NCBI GenBank assembly: GCA_017383485.1
Contig: JAFNXM010000027.1
Span: 1 to 64,000, forward strand
Source: Bacteroidaceae bacterium
Lineage (GTDB): Bacteria; Bacteroidota; Bacteroidia; Bacteroidales; Bacteroidaceae
Length of the DNA: 64,000 bases
Direction of reading: 5' to 3'
The notes beneath the pieces were generated by a model, which did not search any database, was not told the origin of the DNA, and worked only from the letters and a program-made list of their open reading frames with translations. Positions 1 through 8,996 of the stretch are shown here, one piece after another. Every line of letters begins with the position of its first letter. The first letter of the stretch is position 1. A program made the translations under genes and the position numbers.

Positions 1-117
1 CCCAAGTTGATGTCCTTTTTGAGTTAATAATCAATAAAAGCGTTAAATCTTCACCTTTTAGAATGTGCAATTAAAAATAACAACCATATTTCTGACTTAT
101 TATCTATAAAATATTGA
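1..117. other. left-edge sequence, nothing recognised
   Basis: All three plus-strand frames hit stops here; the frame of the downstream BspA-like gene is closed by TGA at 115-117. Two short tails of possible upstream genes (ending at 27 and 74) can be read but match nothing I recognise. It looks like decayed or noncoding DNA at the junction with the broken gene that follows. Confidence 0.3.
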
Positions 118-1674
118 GTAATAATCGGTTGTAAATACGCTGGTTGCAATAATTTATTATCAGTCGAACTCCCTGGCACATTAACTACTATCGGTAATTC
201 TGCATTTGCAGGTTGCGAAAACCTTTCAGGCATCACTCTCCCCAATGGTATTACACATATATACAATCAAGCATTTGCTGGTTGTACATCATTAACGAAC
301 ATCAAACTTCCATCTACAGTACAGCATTTGGGCGCATCTGCTTTCTACGATACAGGATGGTACAACGAGCAACCTGGTCCCCTGATCTATTTAGGCGACT
401 GGCTTATCCACCATAAAGGAGATTTAAGAGGAGAAGTAACTATTGTTGACGGCATAAAACACATTGGCACATATGCTCTTGCTTATAGCGAATACCTCAC
501 GGGTGTAGTTATTCCTAATAGTGTAGAAAATATCGAAAGCGGCGCATTCTGCCAAACAGGAATAAAGACGCTGACTATTCCCAATAGTGTAAAATCTGTT
601 GGCACTGACGCATTTGAGGAATGCACTTCTCTGATCGACCTAAATATAGGCAAAGGTGTAGAGAAAATTGGGAAAAGAGGATTCAAGAACTGTAGTTCTA
701 TCGTAAACCTCAAAATACCTGGCAATATTGTGAGTGTTGGCCAGGATGCATTTGCTGGATGCAAAGCTGTAAAAGATTTATACATTGAAGACAGCGAACA
801 TCCCTTACCATTTGACAATTTGAATTTCTTCGATGGCTATAGTGGTGCGGAGGCTTCGATCGAAACTTTATATTTAGGTCGCGACTTGTATTCCAGTAGT
901 CAGTATGAAGAAAAATTAAGCCTTCCCAAATCTTTAAAATCTCTTACTATCAGCGATGGGGTGACAAGACTTGACAATTATCGCTTCAACAATCGTAATT
1001 TGGAAAGCATAATTGTAACAGAAGGCAATAAATACTATGATAGCCGAAAAGAGTGCAATGCTATCATTGAAACAAGCAGCAATAAATTATTGTTTGGTTG
1101 CAAAAACAGCACTATCCCCTATGGTGTTGCAACCATTGGAGAGGAAGCATTTGAAAGCAGCTATGGGCTTAAAAACATAGGTATCCCTGGCTCTGTTATA
1201 ACGATAGAGGACTATGCTTTTGCAGAATGTCTAGATCTTGAAAACATTGTGATATCAAATAGTGTAACCAAACTCGGAGAAGCTGTATTCGTCGAATGCG
1301 AATCCCTGAAAAGTGTTACTATTGGTAACGGTATCAAAGAGATTCCTATGGGAACTTTCTACTACTGTGATGCACTCGAAAGCATATATCTTGTAAGCGA
1401 AACTCCTCCAGCAGTAGTTAATGAATATAATTTTAACGAAGAACAATATAAAACAGTAGATCTCTATGTACCCAATGGTACTATGGCTGCTTATAAAGAA
1501 GCTGACGTATGGAAGGAATTCTTAAATATCAAAGAATTTGATGCTACAGGCATAAATACTGCAATCATCAACAACAAAAAGAATCAAAAGGTATACGACT
1601 TACTAGGCAAAAAAGTCACATCACCTTTGAAGGAACTCTATATCATTGACGGCAAAAAGATATTGAAAAAATAG
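118..1674 (+). pseudogene. BspA-like leucine-rich repeat surface protein, 5'-truncated
   Basis: The frame is open from 118 to the TAA at 1672-1674 and encodes repeated BspA/TpLRR units of the type 'IGNSAFAGCENLSGITLP', so it derives from a secreted adhesin-like protein. The end has a sorting-type tail (VYDLLGKKV then LYIIDGKKILKK) typical of secreted Prevotella/Bacteroides proteins. There is no signal peptide and no usable ATG: the repeats begin directly after an in-frame stop at 115-117, the first repeat seems to lack its central residues, and the only early start is a TTG at 328, which is rare in this phylum. The simplest reading is loss of the N-terminus by deletion or frameshift. An unusual start or a sequencing error near 115-150 cannot be excluded. 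BspA proteins elsewhere bind host proteins and other bacteria; nothing specific can be said here. Confidence 0.6.
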
Positions 1675-1709
1675 GGCCTAGAGCAAACCATACTTCTATA
1701 AGAGCAAAC

Positions 1710-1752
1710 AATGCCTCAACCTTTTGCTACGAAAGAGTTGAGGCATTATTGT
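1710..1752 (+). terminator. hairpin terminator after BspA-like gene
   Basis: Perfect 11-bp stem AATGCCTCAAC / GTTGAGGCATT (1710-1720 with 1737-1747), 35 bp after the stop codon, followed by a weak T-rich tail. It lies between convergent genes and can serve both. Confidence 0.6.
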
Positions 1753-1793
1753 TGGCTTGAGAACTGGGAAGGTGGGGCCTACTACCACTTATA

Positions 1794-2345
1794 TCATTCT
1801 TCTACACGGCGAAGTTCTATACCGACATTCACTATTCCCTGCAATTGGGGGCGACGCATGCGATGAGCCACCCTTAATTTTCCACTAGCGCCTACGGGCA
1901 GGGTCAGTGTATCCAATGGGAAACTATATTGGTAGTTGGAAATTCCCTCGCCAAGATTGTCCCCTCTATCATTTATCATTTGGCAATCCATGGTACGATT
2001 AGAGGATTTAAGTACATCAGCACATTGCAAGGTGTCTATAGAATCTTGTAGCGCAGGACTCAACCAGACTTGTTCTACCTGCACTTGCAATGCTTTAAAA
2101 CCATAGGATTTGTCACTAGTAGTCCGAACCCCTAAATCCAAGGCGTAAGCACCTGCTTCTGCCATTGAATCTATCTGAAACTCTAAAGTATCGCGCATTC
2201 CCCATCCCGCTTCGGATATCTTTTTATATTCACTATACACCAACGTTTCGTCGCAAGAGATGAATGCGAGGGACGCAATGACAAATCCTCCCGCCAAATA
2301 GCGAGAGGATATCAAATGCTGTATTTTCTTGAAAGAATTGATCAT
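1794..2345 (-). CDS. gldH: GldH-family lipoprotein, second (divergent) copy
   Basis: 183-residue lipoprotein with an N-terminal hydrophobic segment and lipobox (AFISC, Cys about 31), followed by the GldH beta-rich domain including 'GWGMRDTLEF', 'RGDNLGEGISNYQYSFPLDTL' and the C-terminal 'GIVNVGIELRR'. GldH is associated with gliding/T9SS in Bacteroidetes and is also conserved in non-gliding members, where its role is unclear. A paralogue of almost equal length lies at 5896-6444; the two align end to end but differ at many positions. This copy is preceded on its own strand by only the tail of the PSP1 gene, and I see no two-box promoter for it, so its expression is uncertain. The copy beside the intact PSP1 gene is probably ancestral. 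Confidence 0.85.
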   Translation of the reverse strand: MINSFKKIQHLISSRYLAGGFVIASLAFISCDETLVYSEYKKISEAGWGMRDTLEFQIDSMAEAGAYALDLGVRTTSDKSYGFKALQVQVEQVWLSPALQDSIDTLQCADVLKSSNRTMDCQMINDRGDNLGEGISNYQYSFPLDTLTLPVGASGKLRVAHRMRRPQLQGIVNVGIELRRVEE

Positions 2346-2599
2346 TTATTCACCTTGCTTTTGTTGGGATTGTCCACCTTGACCATCAGGTCTTCTGTTG
2401 TGGTGACGACGATCGCCACGACGTCTATTGCCATCTCGGCGACCATGATGATTTCTATCGCCGCCTTGACCACTTCTTTCGCCACCTTGTGAAGCGTTGG
2501 CCTTCTCTGGATTTACACCAGCGTCACCTGTTTCTTTAGGTTGACTATTTTCGCTGCGACCACCCTTATTGCGATTGTTTTTCTTACTTTTCTTTTGCT
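2346..2599 (-). pseudogene. orphan C-terminal fragment of the PSP1/RicT gene
   Basis: Read on the minus strand, about 83 codons up to the TAA at 2346-2348 encode a basic Arg/Asn/Gly-rich tail (KKNNRNKGGRSENSQPKE, then a run of Arg/His/Asn, ending GQSQQKQGE). It aligns throughout with the last ~80 residues of the intact PSP1 protein at 6445-7731. There is no start codon and no PSP1 domain. The stop abuts the ATG of the gldH copy exactly as in the intact operon, so PSP1 tail plus gldH were duplicated as one block. Similarity stops at about 2599, where the sequence switches to the promoter of the divergent secreted-protein gene. Confidence 0.8.
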
Positions 2600-2624
2600 A
2601 GAGATATAAAATTATATATATTTG
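2594..2624 (+). promoter_or_regulatory. Bacteroidetes-type promoter for the 2645 gene
   Basis: TTTG at 2594-2597, 19 bases, then TATATTTG at 2617-2624, matching the phylum consensus TTTG-N19/21-TAnnTTTG. The upstream TTTG box lies in the last bases of the duplicated PSP1 tail, so the promoter straddles the duplication junction. The predicted leader is about 15 bases. Confidence 0.6.
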
Positions 2625-2644
2625 CAACGCTAAACTAAACTCTA

Positions 2645-3838
2645 ATGCTTATGAAAAGAAATTTTTACTCTGTAACACGCGTTTTATTATTTGTCCTTTG
2701 TTTACTCTCTGCAACGGCACTTAATGCTCAAAAGGGTTGGGAGCAAGTACACGAATTACCCTTCACCAACGCTATGCACTTATCAAGCGAGGGCAACCTC
2801 CTATTAGCCGACCTCACCTATGACGAGACCAGCGGCATCTACCTGTCGACAGATGGTGGCGAAAATTGGACCAAGACCAATGCGGCAAGCTATTCTTACA
2901 ATTTGTTTGTCGAAAACGACGAGTATATCTTTGCTGCCGGCATGGGTTGTAAGGTGGCACGTTCTGATGACGGAGGTAAGACTTGGGAGGTACTCAGTTA
3001 TGCCCGCAACGTAGTAGACCTTATCGGTGAAGAAAATATCGAATGGTCAAATGCTTATGCTATGGCATTCCACGACGGCAAGCTCTTTGTGGGCGACTTC
3101 TGCGGCGGTGGCGTGATTTATTCTGAAGATAACGGCGAAACTTGGGTAAATACCGACATCGCGTCACTCTCATACGGCGAAGCAGACCCTAAGTTGGGTA
3201 AGCAACCTGTTGAAAACATTTACAACCTCGTTTCATACAATGGCGAACTCTACGCTTTCGGTGTCTATTTCGTTTTCCGCTATGACGCAGCCACCAATGC
3301 TTGGGAAACAATCGCTAGCAACAGTAACTTCATGGCTGTATCTGCCATCTATCAAGGTACACTTTGCCTCGGCCGCAGTGTGATCAATGATAGTTATGAT
3401 GCGGACTTTGTCGTTACCCTAAACAAAGATGGCGAATGGGGTGCTTTGGCTCGACCAGAAACTTACGACAACAACATTCGCGCTATGCATGCTGATGGCA
3501 AGCACCTCTTCGTAGGTATGCAGTACAACAAACTCTACCACACCAGCAACGGCGGTGAAACATGGCAAGAGCTCAGCAAGAACTACCCCAGCGGCAGTGT
3601 GCCAATGTTCATCCGCACTGACGACAAATATGTATACTTGGCGTGCTATCACAGCTGGTCCAACGAAAGCGGTCTGTGGCGCTTGGAAAAATCTGAACTC
3701 GAAGGAGAAGTAGAAGGCATCGGCAACATTAATACCGACAATAAAGCGACAACAACATACGACCTCAGCGGTCGCCGCGTATTGCAACCCAGCAAGGGAT
3801 TGTATATCGTGAATGGCAAAAAGACCTATTTGAAATAA
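2645..3838 (+). CDS. secreted BNR/Asp-box repeat protein with sorting tail
   Basis: 397 residues with a signal peptide (about 1-29, ending LSATALNAQ). It carries at least four Asp-box motifs of the form S-x-D-x-G-x-x-W (near residues 68-75, 107-114, 160-167 and 301-307), indicating a beta-propeller like those of sialidases or photosystem-assembly-type proteins. The sialidase catalytic residues cannot be identified, so an enzymatic role is not supported. The last ~30 residues (TYDLSGRRV, then KGLYIVNGKKTYLK) form the short sorting tail seen on T9SS-exported proteins of this group. It is followed by a terminator and a second secreted protein; both lie inside a gldH duplication. Either ATG (2645 or 2651) could be the start. 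Confidence 0.8.
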   Translation: MLMKRNFYSVTRVLLFVLCLLSATALNAQKGWEQVHELPFTNAMHLSSEGNLLLADLTYDETSGIYLSTDGGENWTKTNAASYSYNLFVENDEYIFAAGMGCKVARSDDGGKTWEVLSYARNVVDLIGEENIEWSNAYAMAFHDGKLFVGDFCGGGVIYSEDNGETWVNTDIASLSYGEADPKLGKQPVENIYNLVSYNGELYAFGVYFVFRYDAATNAWETIASNSNFMAVSAIYQGTLCLGRSVINDSYDADFVVTLNKDGEWGALARPETYDNNIRAMHADGKHLFVGMQYNKLYHTSNGGETWQELSKNYPSGSVPMFIRTDDKYVYLACYHSWSNESGLWRLEKSELEGEVEGIGNINTDNKATTTYDLSGRRVLQPSKGLYIVNGKKTYLK

Positions 3839-3859
3839 TCTCATTTAGCCCATATCATC

Positions 3860-3894
3860 AAGGAGGCGGAGCGCCATACTCTGCCTCCTTTTTT
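3860..3894 (+). terminator. rho-independent terminator
   Basis: Stem AAGGAGGC / GCCTCCTT (3860-3867 with 3883-3890) followed by a T run. It ends only a few bases before the next start codon at 3902, so the downstream gene probably depends on read-through or on a promoter overlapping this site. Confidence 0.75.
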
Positions 3895-3901
3895 CAACCT
3901 T

Positions 3902-5713
3902 ATGCGTATGAAAAAAGCATTTTTCCTGTGCAGTTTCTGCCTCGCACTTTCAGCACAAGCTAATTCCGACGATGTTTTATTGCACGAGTGCAACTTTGAC
4001 AATGGCATCCCAACAGAATATGCCACCTATGACTTAGATCAGCAAACTCACCACTACACGATGGTGCAGGCTGGTTTGGATACGGGAAAACCATGGACAG
4101 CTTTGCGCGAACGTGGCACTGATGGCAATTACTATGTGGCGAGCACGTCTAAATATAAAGTACCAAAAGGCGAAGAAGCACAGCCTGCCAATGACTGGCT
4201 GGTTACTCCCGGCATGCGCATCCCTACAGCGAAGACAAAGATCGCATGGCGAGCACAATCGCTGTGCGAGAATGTAATGAAAGGCGATACCTACGAGGTG
4301 CGTGTCTCCACAACGGGCAACAAACCTGAAGACTTTGTTGACGCACCTGTCATTACAATCGAAACTGAGACCATCAACCAGTGGACAGAGCACACTGCAG
4401 ACCTCAGCCAGTACGCCGACCAATACGTGCATATAGCTTTTGTCAACCGCACCCACGCCGGCGAGATACTTGCTATCGATGACATCCGCGTCAGCAGTTC
4501 GCACAGCGCCTACGAAGTAATCCGCGCGATAGACACCCACGTTTTCGGCACAGAGGAACACACCCTCGCTGGCATTCTTCGCTCAAACTCGGTAGATGGT
4601 ATCAATAAATTCACAGCTTGTTGCTTGGTGGACGGAAAAGAATACCGCCGCGACTTCACCAACGTGGATATCAATAGCGGCGAAGACTATCGTTTCGAAT
4701 TCCCAGAAACATTCTCCGCTGCGTATGGCGACACGCTGCACTACAGGATGTGGGTGGATATCGAAGGTTACCGTCCCGACACTCTGAATGCCTATTTCGT
4801 CAGCATGCTATTTCGTCCCGTACGCCGCACCGTTGCAGAGGAGGGCACAGGTATGTGGTGCGGTTATTGCCCCCTTGGTACAGTTGCAATGGATAGAATG
4901 AAGAAAAAATATCCCGACACATTTATCGGTATTGCCGCCCACTACGACGATATATTGGAGGTCGAAAGCTATATTCGCCAGTTCCACCTCAGTTCATATC
5001 CCATGTTCTTAGTCAATCGCAAGTATGAAGCTGCTCCCATGGTATTGGCGCAAATAAATGGTAAGACTGACTACACCACAATGGAGGGCGCCATAGAAAC
5101 AGCACTACTCCATGAACAAAATCAAGTGACCACCGCCGATGTACGTCTGACCTCCTCAGAAGTTGACAAGATGATAAGCGTACAGGCAGAAGCCTGCTTT
5201 GCCATCCACGAGGACAACGCAGACTATCGTTGGGCATTCGTTGTTGTAGAAGATGGTATGGAAGATACTAAATTCTACCAAGCCAACTATATGAGTGGTC
5301 GTACAGAATACAATCTTGATGGTTATGAAAACAAGGCAGAACGCATTTATCCCTATACCTTCAACGATGTTGCCTTGAGTATCGCTGGTCAGTTGAATGG
5401 TTTCGAAGGTTCTGTTCCGAATAAGTTAAAAGCCGGCGAAACCTACACATTCCAACACCAATTCGAGGTCAGCAATATGCAAAATCCCAACAACGTGCGC
5501 ATCATCGCAATGATCCTCGATGCTCAGGGACACGTAGTCAACGCTACACAGACGCCGCTTCACACAACAGGAATCACAACAACTCCTAACGATAGCAACC
5601 TTGCGCCTATCATTGGATATTATAGTTTGGACGGACGCCGATTCAGTACGCCAATACGAGGCATAAATATCATACGCCGTGCTGATGGCAGCACACAAAA
5701 GGTAATCAGATAG
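3902..5713 (+). CDS. secreted choice-of-anchor J / Omp28-type thioredoxin-fold protein
   Basis: 603 residues with a signal peptide (to about AQA, residue 20). Residues ~25-200 look like a cleaved-adhesin / choice-of-anchor J jelly-roll domain (NDWLVTPGMRI, 'AIDDIRV'). From ~300 an Omp28-related thioredoxin-like region follows, with a WCGYC motif (Cys320-Cys323) after 'RTVAEEGTG'. The final 30 residues (YYSLDGRRF, then KVIR) resemble a sorting tail. The CxxC suggests a thiol-disulfide role at the cell surface, but Omp28-family function is not firmly established. It lies 63 bp downstream of the Asp-box protein and is convergent with gldH. A second ATG at 3908 is an alternative start. Confidence 0.8.
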   Translation: MRMKKAFFLCSFCLALSAQANSDDVLLHECNFDNGIPTEYATYDLDQQTHHYTMVQAGLDTGKPWTALRERGTDGNYYVASTSKYKVPKGEEAQPANDWLVTPGMRIPTAKTKIAWRAQSLCENVMKGDTYEVRVSTTGNKPEDFVDAPVITIETETINQWTEHTADLSQYADQYVHIAFVNRTHAGEILAIDDIRVSSSHSAYEVIRAIDTHVFGTEEHTLAGILRSNSVDGINKFTACCLVDGKEYRRDFTNVDINSGEDYRFEFPETFSAAYGDTLHYRMWVDIEGYRPDTLNAYFVSMLFRPVRRTVAEEGTGMWCGYCPLGTVAMDRMKKKYPDTFIGIAAHYDDILEVESYIRQFHLSSYPMFLVNRKYEAAPMVLAQINGKTDYTTMEGAIETALLHEQNQVTTADVRLTSSEVDKMISVQAEACFAIHEDNADYRWAFVVVEDGMEDTKFYQANYMSGRTEYNLDGYENKAERIYPYTFNDVALSIAGQLNGFEGSVPNKLKAGETYTFQHQFEVSNMQNPNNVRIIAMILDAQGHVVNATQTPLHTTGITTTPNDSNLAPIIGYYSLDGRRFSTPIRGINIIRRADGSTQKVIR

Positions 5714-5820
5714 GCCTGAGACAATATGCATGACACACAAAAGAAACACTGATAGAATCGCGCAAAGATAATGAACGGAACCGATTTCGTACACTTTGGC
5801 CATATTCTATAAAATAAACA

Positions 5821-5874
5821 AAGAGACCTTCTCAAGCATCCTATATCAAGGATTTTAAGAAGGTCTCTTTTTCT
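5821..5874. terminator. bidirectional terminator
   Basis: Perfect 12-bp stem AAGAGACCTTCT / AGAAGGTCTCTT (5821-5832 with 5858-5869), with T5 on the plus side and a T-rich tail on the minus side. It separates the convergent 3902-5713 gene and the gldH operon. Confidence 0.8.
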
Positions 5875-5895
5875 TTTTATAAAATCAAAGATTGT

Positions 5896-6444
5896 CTATT
5901 CCACCCTACGCAATTCTACGCCGACATTTGCGATTCCTGGCAGAGTAGTCATTCTCATGCGATGCACAATATAGATATTTCCTTTAGCACCTACTGGTAG
6001 TTGCAAAGTATCAATGGGAACGATATATTGGAAGTTTGAAATGCCCGTGCCCAAGTTATCACCTTTGTCGCTTACCAGATGGCAATCGATGGTATCGAGT
6101 GAAGTTTTTATCAAGGCTACGGGTTGTAGAGAATCGGTGGTATCTTTATGAGAAGAACTCACCCAACGCTGTGAGAACTCTACTTGTAAATCTTTGAAAG
6201 GATAGGGATTGGCAGTAGATGTCCTGATGCCTAAATTCAAGGTATAGGGTCCTGTTTCCTGCAAAGAGTCTATTACAAAATGCAGCGTATCGCGCATGTG
6301 CCATCCTTCTTTGGGAAACGATTTGTATTCACCAAAAGCCAATTGTTCATCACATGCAACAAGCAGAGTGGAAACAATGACAAATCCTCCCGCCAGAAAG
6401 CGAGAGGATATCTGATGCCATATGTTTTTAAGGTGAGTTTTCAT
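5896..6444 (-). CDS. gldH: GldH-family lipoprotein, operon copy
   Basis: 182 residues with a lipobox near residue 31 (LVACDEQ), then the GldH domain ('GWHMRDTLHF', 'KGDNLGTGISNFQYIVPIDTL', 'GIANVGVELRR'). The start codon directly abuts the stop of the PSP1 gene, giving the conserved Bacteroidales order holB-PSP1-gldH. GldH is a lipoprotein needed for gliding and chitin use in Flavobacterium; in non-gliding T9SS species its role is not settled. This is the last gene of the metF operon, followed by the terminator at 5821-5874. A diverged paralogue lies at 1794-2345. Confidence 0.9.
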   Translation of the reverse strand: MKTHLKNIWHQISSRFLAGGFVIVSTLLVACDEQLAFGEYKSFPKEGWHMRDTLHFVIDSLQETGPYTLNLGIRTSTANPYPFKDLQVEFSQRWVSSSHKDTTDSLQPVALIKTSLDTIDCHLVSDKGDNLGTGISNFQYIVPIDTLQLPVGAKGNIYIVHRMRMTTLPGIANVGVELRRVE

Positions 6445-7731
6445 TTATTCTCCTTGTTTTTGTCCCGAATTGGCAGCACCGCCATCATGTCTTCTGCCAT
6501 TACGTCTGAAGTCGCCGCGACGTCTGTTGTTATCTCTACGACCTTGGTTATTTCTTTCACCACCCTGTGATGTATTCGCCTTTTCTGCATTCACAGTTGC
6601 GCCGTCTACTTCTTTGGGTTGGTTGTTTTCGCCACGACCACCTTTACCTCGATTGTTTTTCTTCTTTTTCTTTTGCTTGTCAAAGCGGGTAAGGTCTTCC
6701 TGTTCTACCAAGTCTATTGGCTTTTCAGGTTCTTGTATAGATTCATCGTTCAGGTCGAGCGGTTTTTCTCCTCGCTTGTTCATCTCGATGACTTGATGTG
6801 CACGAGTAGCCGAGATGGTTTCAAGATTTACCGCCATACGCTTATCCGTACTATAAGTAATCATTTCAGACAATATATCCGCCTTGAAGAAATAGTAGGT
6901 AGCGTCAGCTGTTTCCAACTGAATATCGCGAGAAGGCAACTTGCGGAATGATTCTACATAAGTATCCACTTCGTAATTCAAGCAGCATTTCAATTTTGCA
7001 CATTGTCCTGCCAACTTTTGAGGATTTGGCGAAATATCTTGGAAACGTGCCGCTGCTGTGGAGACAGAGTTAAAATTCTTCACAAAAGTTGCACAACAAA
7101 GTTCGCGACCGCATGGTCCAATACCACCGATACGTCCAGCCTCCTGACGCGCACCGATTTGTTTCATTTCGATACGTACGTGAAATTCCTCGGCCAGGAC
7201 TTTGATCAACTTGCGGAAGTCTACACGCGCATCGGCGATATAGTAGAAGATAGCCTTATTGCCATCGCCTTGATACTCGACGTCACCGATTTTCATATCG
7301 AGTTCCAGATCTTTGGCAATTTGTCGTGAGCGAATCATCGTATCTTGTTCACGCGACTTAGCCTCTTCCCACTTTTCCAAGTCGGCAGGTTTCGCTTTTC
7401 TGTAGATGCGCTTGATTTCGGTGCCGGGTTTCAGATGCGCCTTCTTCATTTGAAGGGGCACCAACTGACCTGTCAGTGTCACCACGCCGATATCATGACC
7501 GGGCGAAGCTTCTACTGCGACGATATCGCCTTTTTCCAGGGGCAACTTATTATCGTTGTGAAAATATCCCTTACGCGTATTTTTGAATTGTACTTCCACC
7601 AAGTCCGTCCAATCCGTATTGCCCGGCACATCTGCCAGATAGTCGTAAGTATTGAGTTGCTTGTCTTGTCGACCACAACCCTTTGCGCAAAAACCTCTCA
7701 GTTGAGGTGCTATTTGAAAGTCTTTTTCCAT
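6445..7731 (-). CDS. ricT: PSP1 domain protein (RicT/YaaT family)
   Basis: 428 residues. The N-terminus has Cys residues (GFCAKGCGRQ, about 14-19). The PSP1 domain lies in the middle and contains 'GGIGPCGRELCC' and 'AKLKCC', Cys-rich motifs that in RicT of Firmicutes help bind Fe-S clusters in the RicAFT complex controlling RNA maturation and sporulation. In Bacteroidetes the partner proteins and role are unknown. Residues ~350-428 form a basic low-complexity Lys/Arg/Asn/Gly tail that may bind RNA. A copy of that tail alone is present at 2346-2599. The gene sits between holB and gldH; holB-linked PSP1 genes are widespread. Confidence 0.85.
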   Translation of the reverse strand: MEKDFQIAPQLRGFCAKGCGRQDKQLNTYDYLADVPGNTDWTDLVEVQFKNTRKGYFHNDNKLPLEKGDIVAVEASPGHDIGVVTLTGQLVPLQMKKAHLKPGTEIKRIYRKAKPADLEKWEEAKSREQDTMIRSRQIAKDLELDMKIGDVEYQGDGNKAIFYYIADARVDFRKLIKVLAEEFHVRIEMKQIGARQEAGRIGGIGPCGRELCCATFVKNFNSVSTAAARFQDISPNPQKLAGQCAKLKCCLNYEVDTYVESFRKLPSRDIQLETADATYYFFKADILSEMITYSTDKRMAVNLETISATRAHQVIEMNKRGEKPLDLNDESIQEPEKPIDLVEQEDLTRFDKQKKKKKNNRGKGGRGENNQPKEVDGATVNAEKANTSQGGERNNQGRRDNNRRRGDFRRNGRRHDGGAANSGQKQGE

Positions 7732-7832
7732 CGTGGATGTTTATCTGTGTAGAGAACGTTAGACCTGTGCGAAGACGGAGCCAAGCACTCAAGAAACGTC
7801 CCTTATCTTATATTAAAGTGTATATTATTTTG

Positions 7833-8954
7833 TCATCTGATGATGAGTACAATCATGCGCAGTCCGAAGTCGAAGAAGATCATCTTGGGATTCACATTTT
7901 GCCCCACGTCGCGTCGTGCTTCCTCCACGGCTTCCATGATTTCTATCACGTTGCGTTCGTTGATGAATCGGGCGAAACGTACTGAGAAATCGCTTTCCTT
8001 TTGATTCATGAAGTTGAGTTCGGGAATCTGGAAGTTGTACATAAAATTTTCTCGCACGAGATAGAGTACATAATCCAAGAAATCCTTTTGTCGCTCCCTA
8101 CCCCAGTCGGCTATTTCCTCCGACCAGTTTTTTATTCCCTTGATGTCGCGCTGATAGCACATACGCATCAACTGCACGAAGCGCTCAAAGAAATCACCAT
8201 TGTCTGCATCTACTCTGATTTGCTTCAGGGCGCGTGTAAAATTGCCCGCACCTTGGTGTGCAATTCTGCGGGCATCTGCTTCCTGCAAACCGCATTGTTG
8301 TATCAGGGCACTGGCCACATCTTCTTTCGAGAGGGGTTTGAATGCCACCCTTTGAGTACGGCTCAATATCGTGGTGAGGAGTTTGTCCGAATTGTTACTT
8401 ACCAGAATGAAGACCGTTTGCTTTGGCGGCTCCTCCAGTATCTTTAGCAATTTGTTGGCGGCTTGCACATTCATCAGTTCGGGCAGCCAGATGATCATCA
8501 CTTTATATCCGCCTTGTTGCGAAGTAAGTGAAAGTTTTCGCAATATCTGATCACTTTCTGCTACGGCGATTTGCGCCTGCTGGTTTTGCACAAGCATCCG
8601 TTCCAACCAATCTTGATAATCTACATAGGCTGATGTGCGCAGCACCTCGCGCCACTCTTTCAGATACATATCGCTGACGGCATCACCGCTTTGCCCTTTT
8701 TGTTTGATCACGGGAAATACAAAGTGCAAGTCGGGGTGCACGAAATCACCCGTCATCTTGCATCCCTGACATTGACCACAGGGCTGTCCGTCGTTGGGAT
8801 TTTTACACAAGAGAGCTTGGGCGAAGCGCAGGGCTACGGCCAATTTACCGCTACCCTCGGGTCCGCAGAAGAGCAGTGCGTGAGGCACAGCATTCTCGTG
8901 CAATTGGCGCGCCAACCTGGCTTGTATTTCTTTTTGTCCGACGATGCTCGTCAT
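7833..8954 (-). CDS. holB: DNA polymerase III subunit delta'
   Basis: 373-residue AAA+ clamp-loader subunit that helps load the beta clamp at the replication fork. The P-loop is GPEGSGK (residues 31-37). A zinc module has four Cys (C50, C59, C62, C65). The central 'NKLLKILEEPP' and 'SRTQRVAF' segments are typical of delta'/gamma proteins. It lies 42 bp downstream of metF and 101 bp upstream of the PSP1 gene on the same strand, so it is probably expressed from the metF promoter. Confidence 0.9.
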   Translation of the reverse strand: MTSIVGQKEIQARLARQLHENAVPHALLFCGPEGSGKLAVALRFAQALLCKNPNDGQPCGQCQGCKMTGDFVHPDLHFVFPVIKQKGQSGDAVSDMYLKEWREVLRTSAYVDYQDWLERMLVQNQQAQIAVAESDQILRKLSLTSQQGGYKVMIIWLPELMNVQAANKLLKILEEPPKQTVFILVSNNSDKLLTTILSRTQRVAFKPLSKEDVASALIQQCGLQEADARRIAHQGAGNFTRALKQIRVDADNGDFFERFVQLMRMCYQRDIKGIKNWSEEIADWGRERQKDFLDYVLYLVRENFMYNFQIPELNFMNQKESDFSVRFARFINERNVIEIMEAVEEARRDVGQNVNPKMIFFDFGLRMIVLIIR

Positions 8955-8996
8955 ATATCTTTTATGCTAATTCGATTATTATTAAGAGGCGTCACA

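Noticed and set aside
2645..3838. Asp-box protein as a sialidase
   Set aside because: Asp-boxes occur in many propellers and the catalytic Arg triad, Tyr and Asp of sialidases could not be placed.
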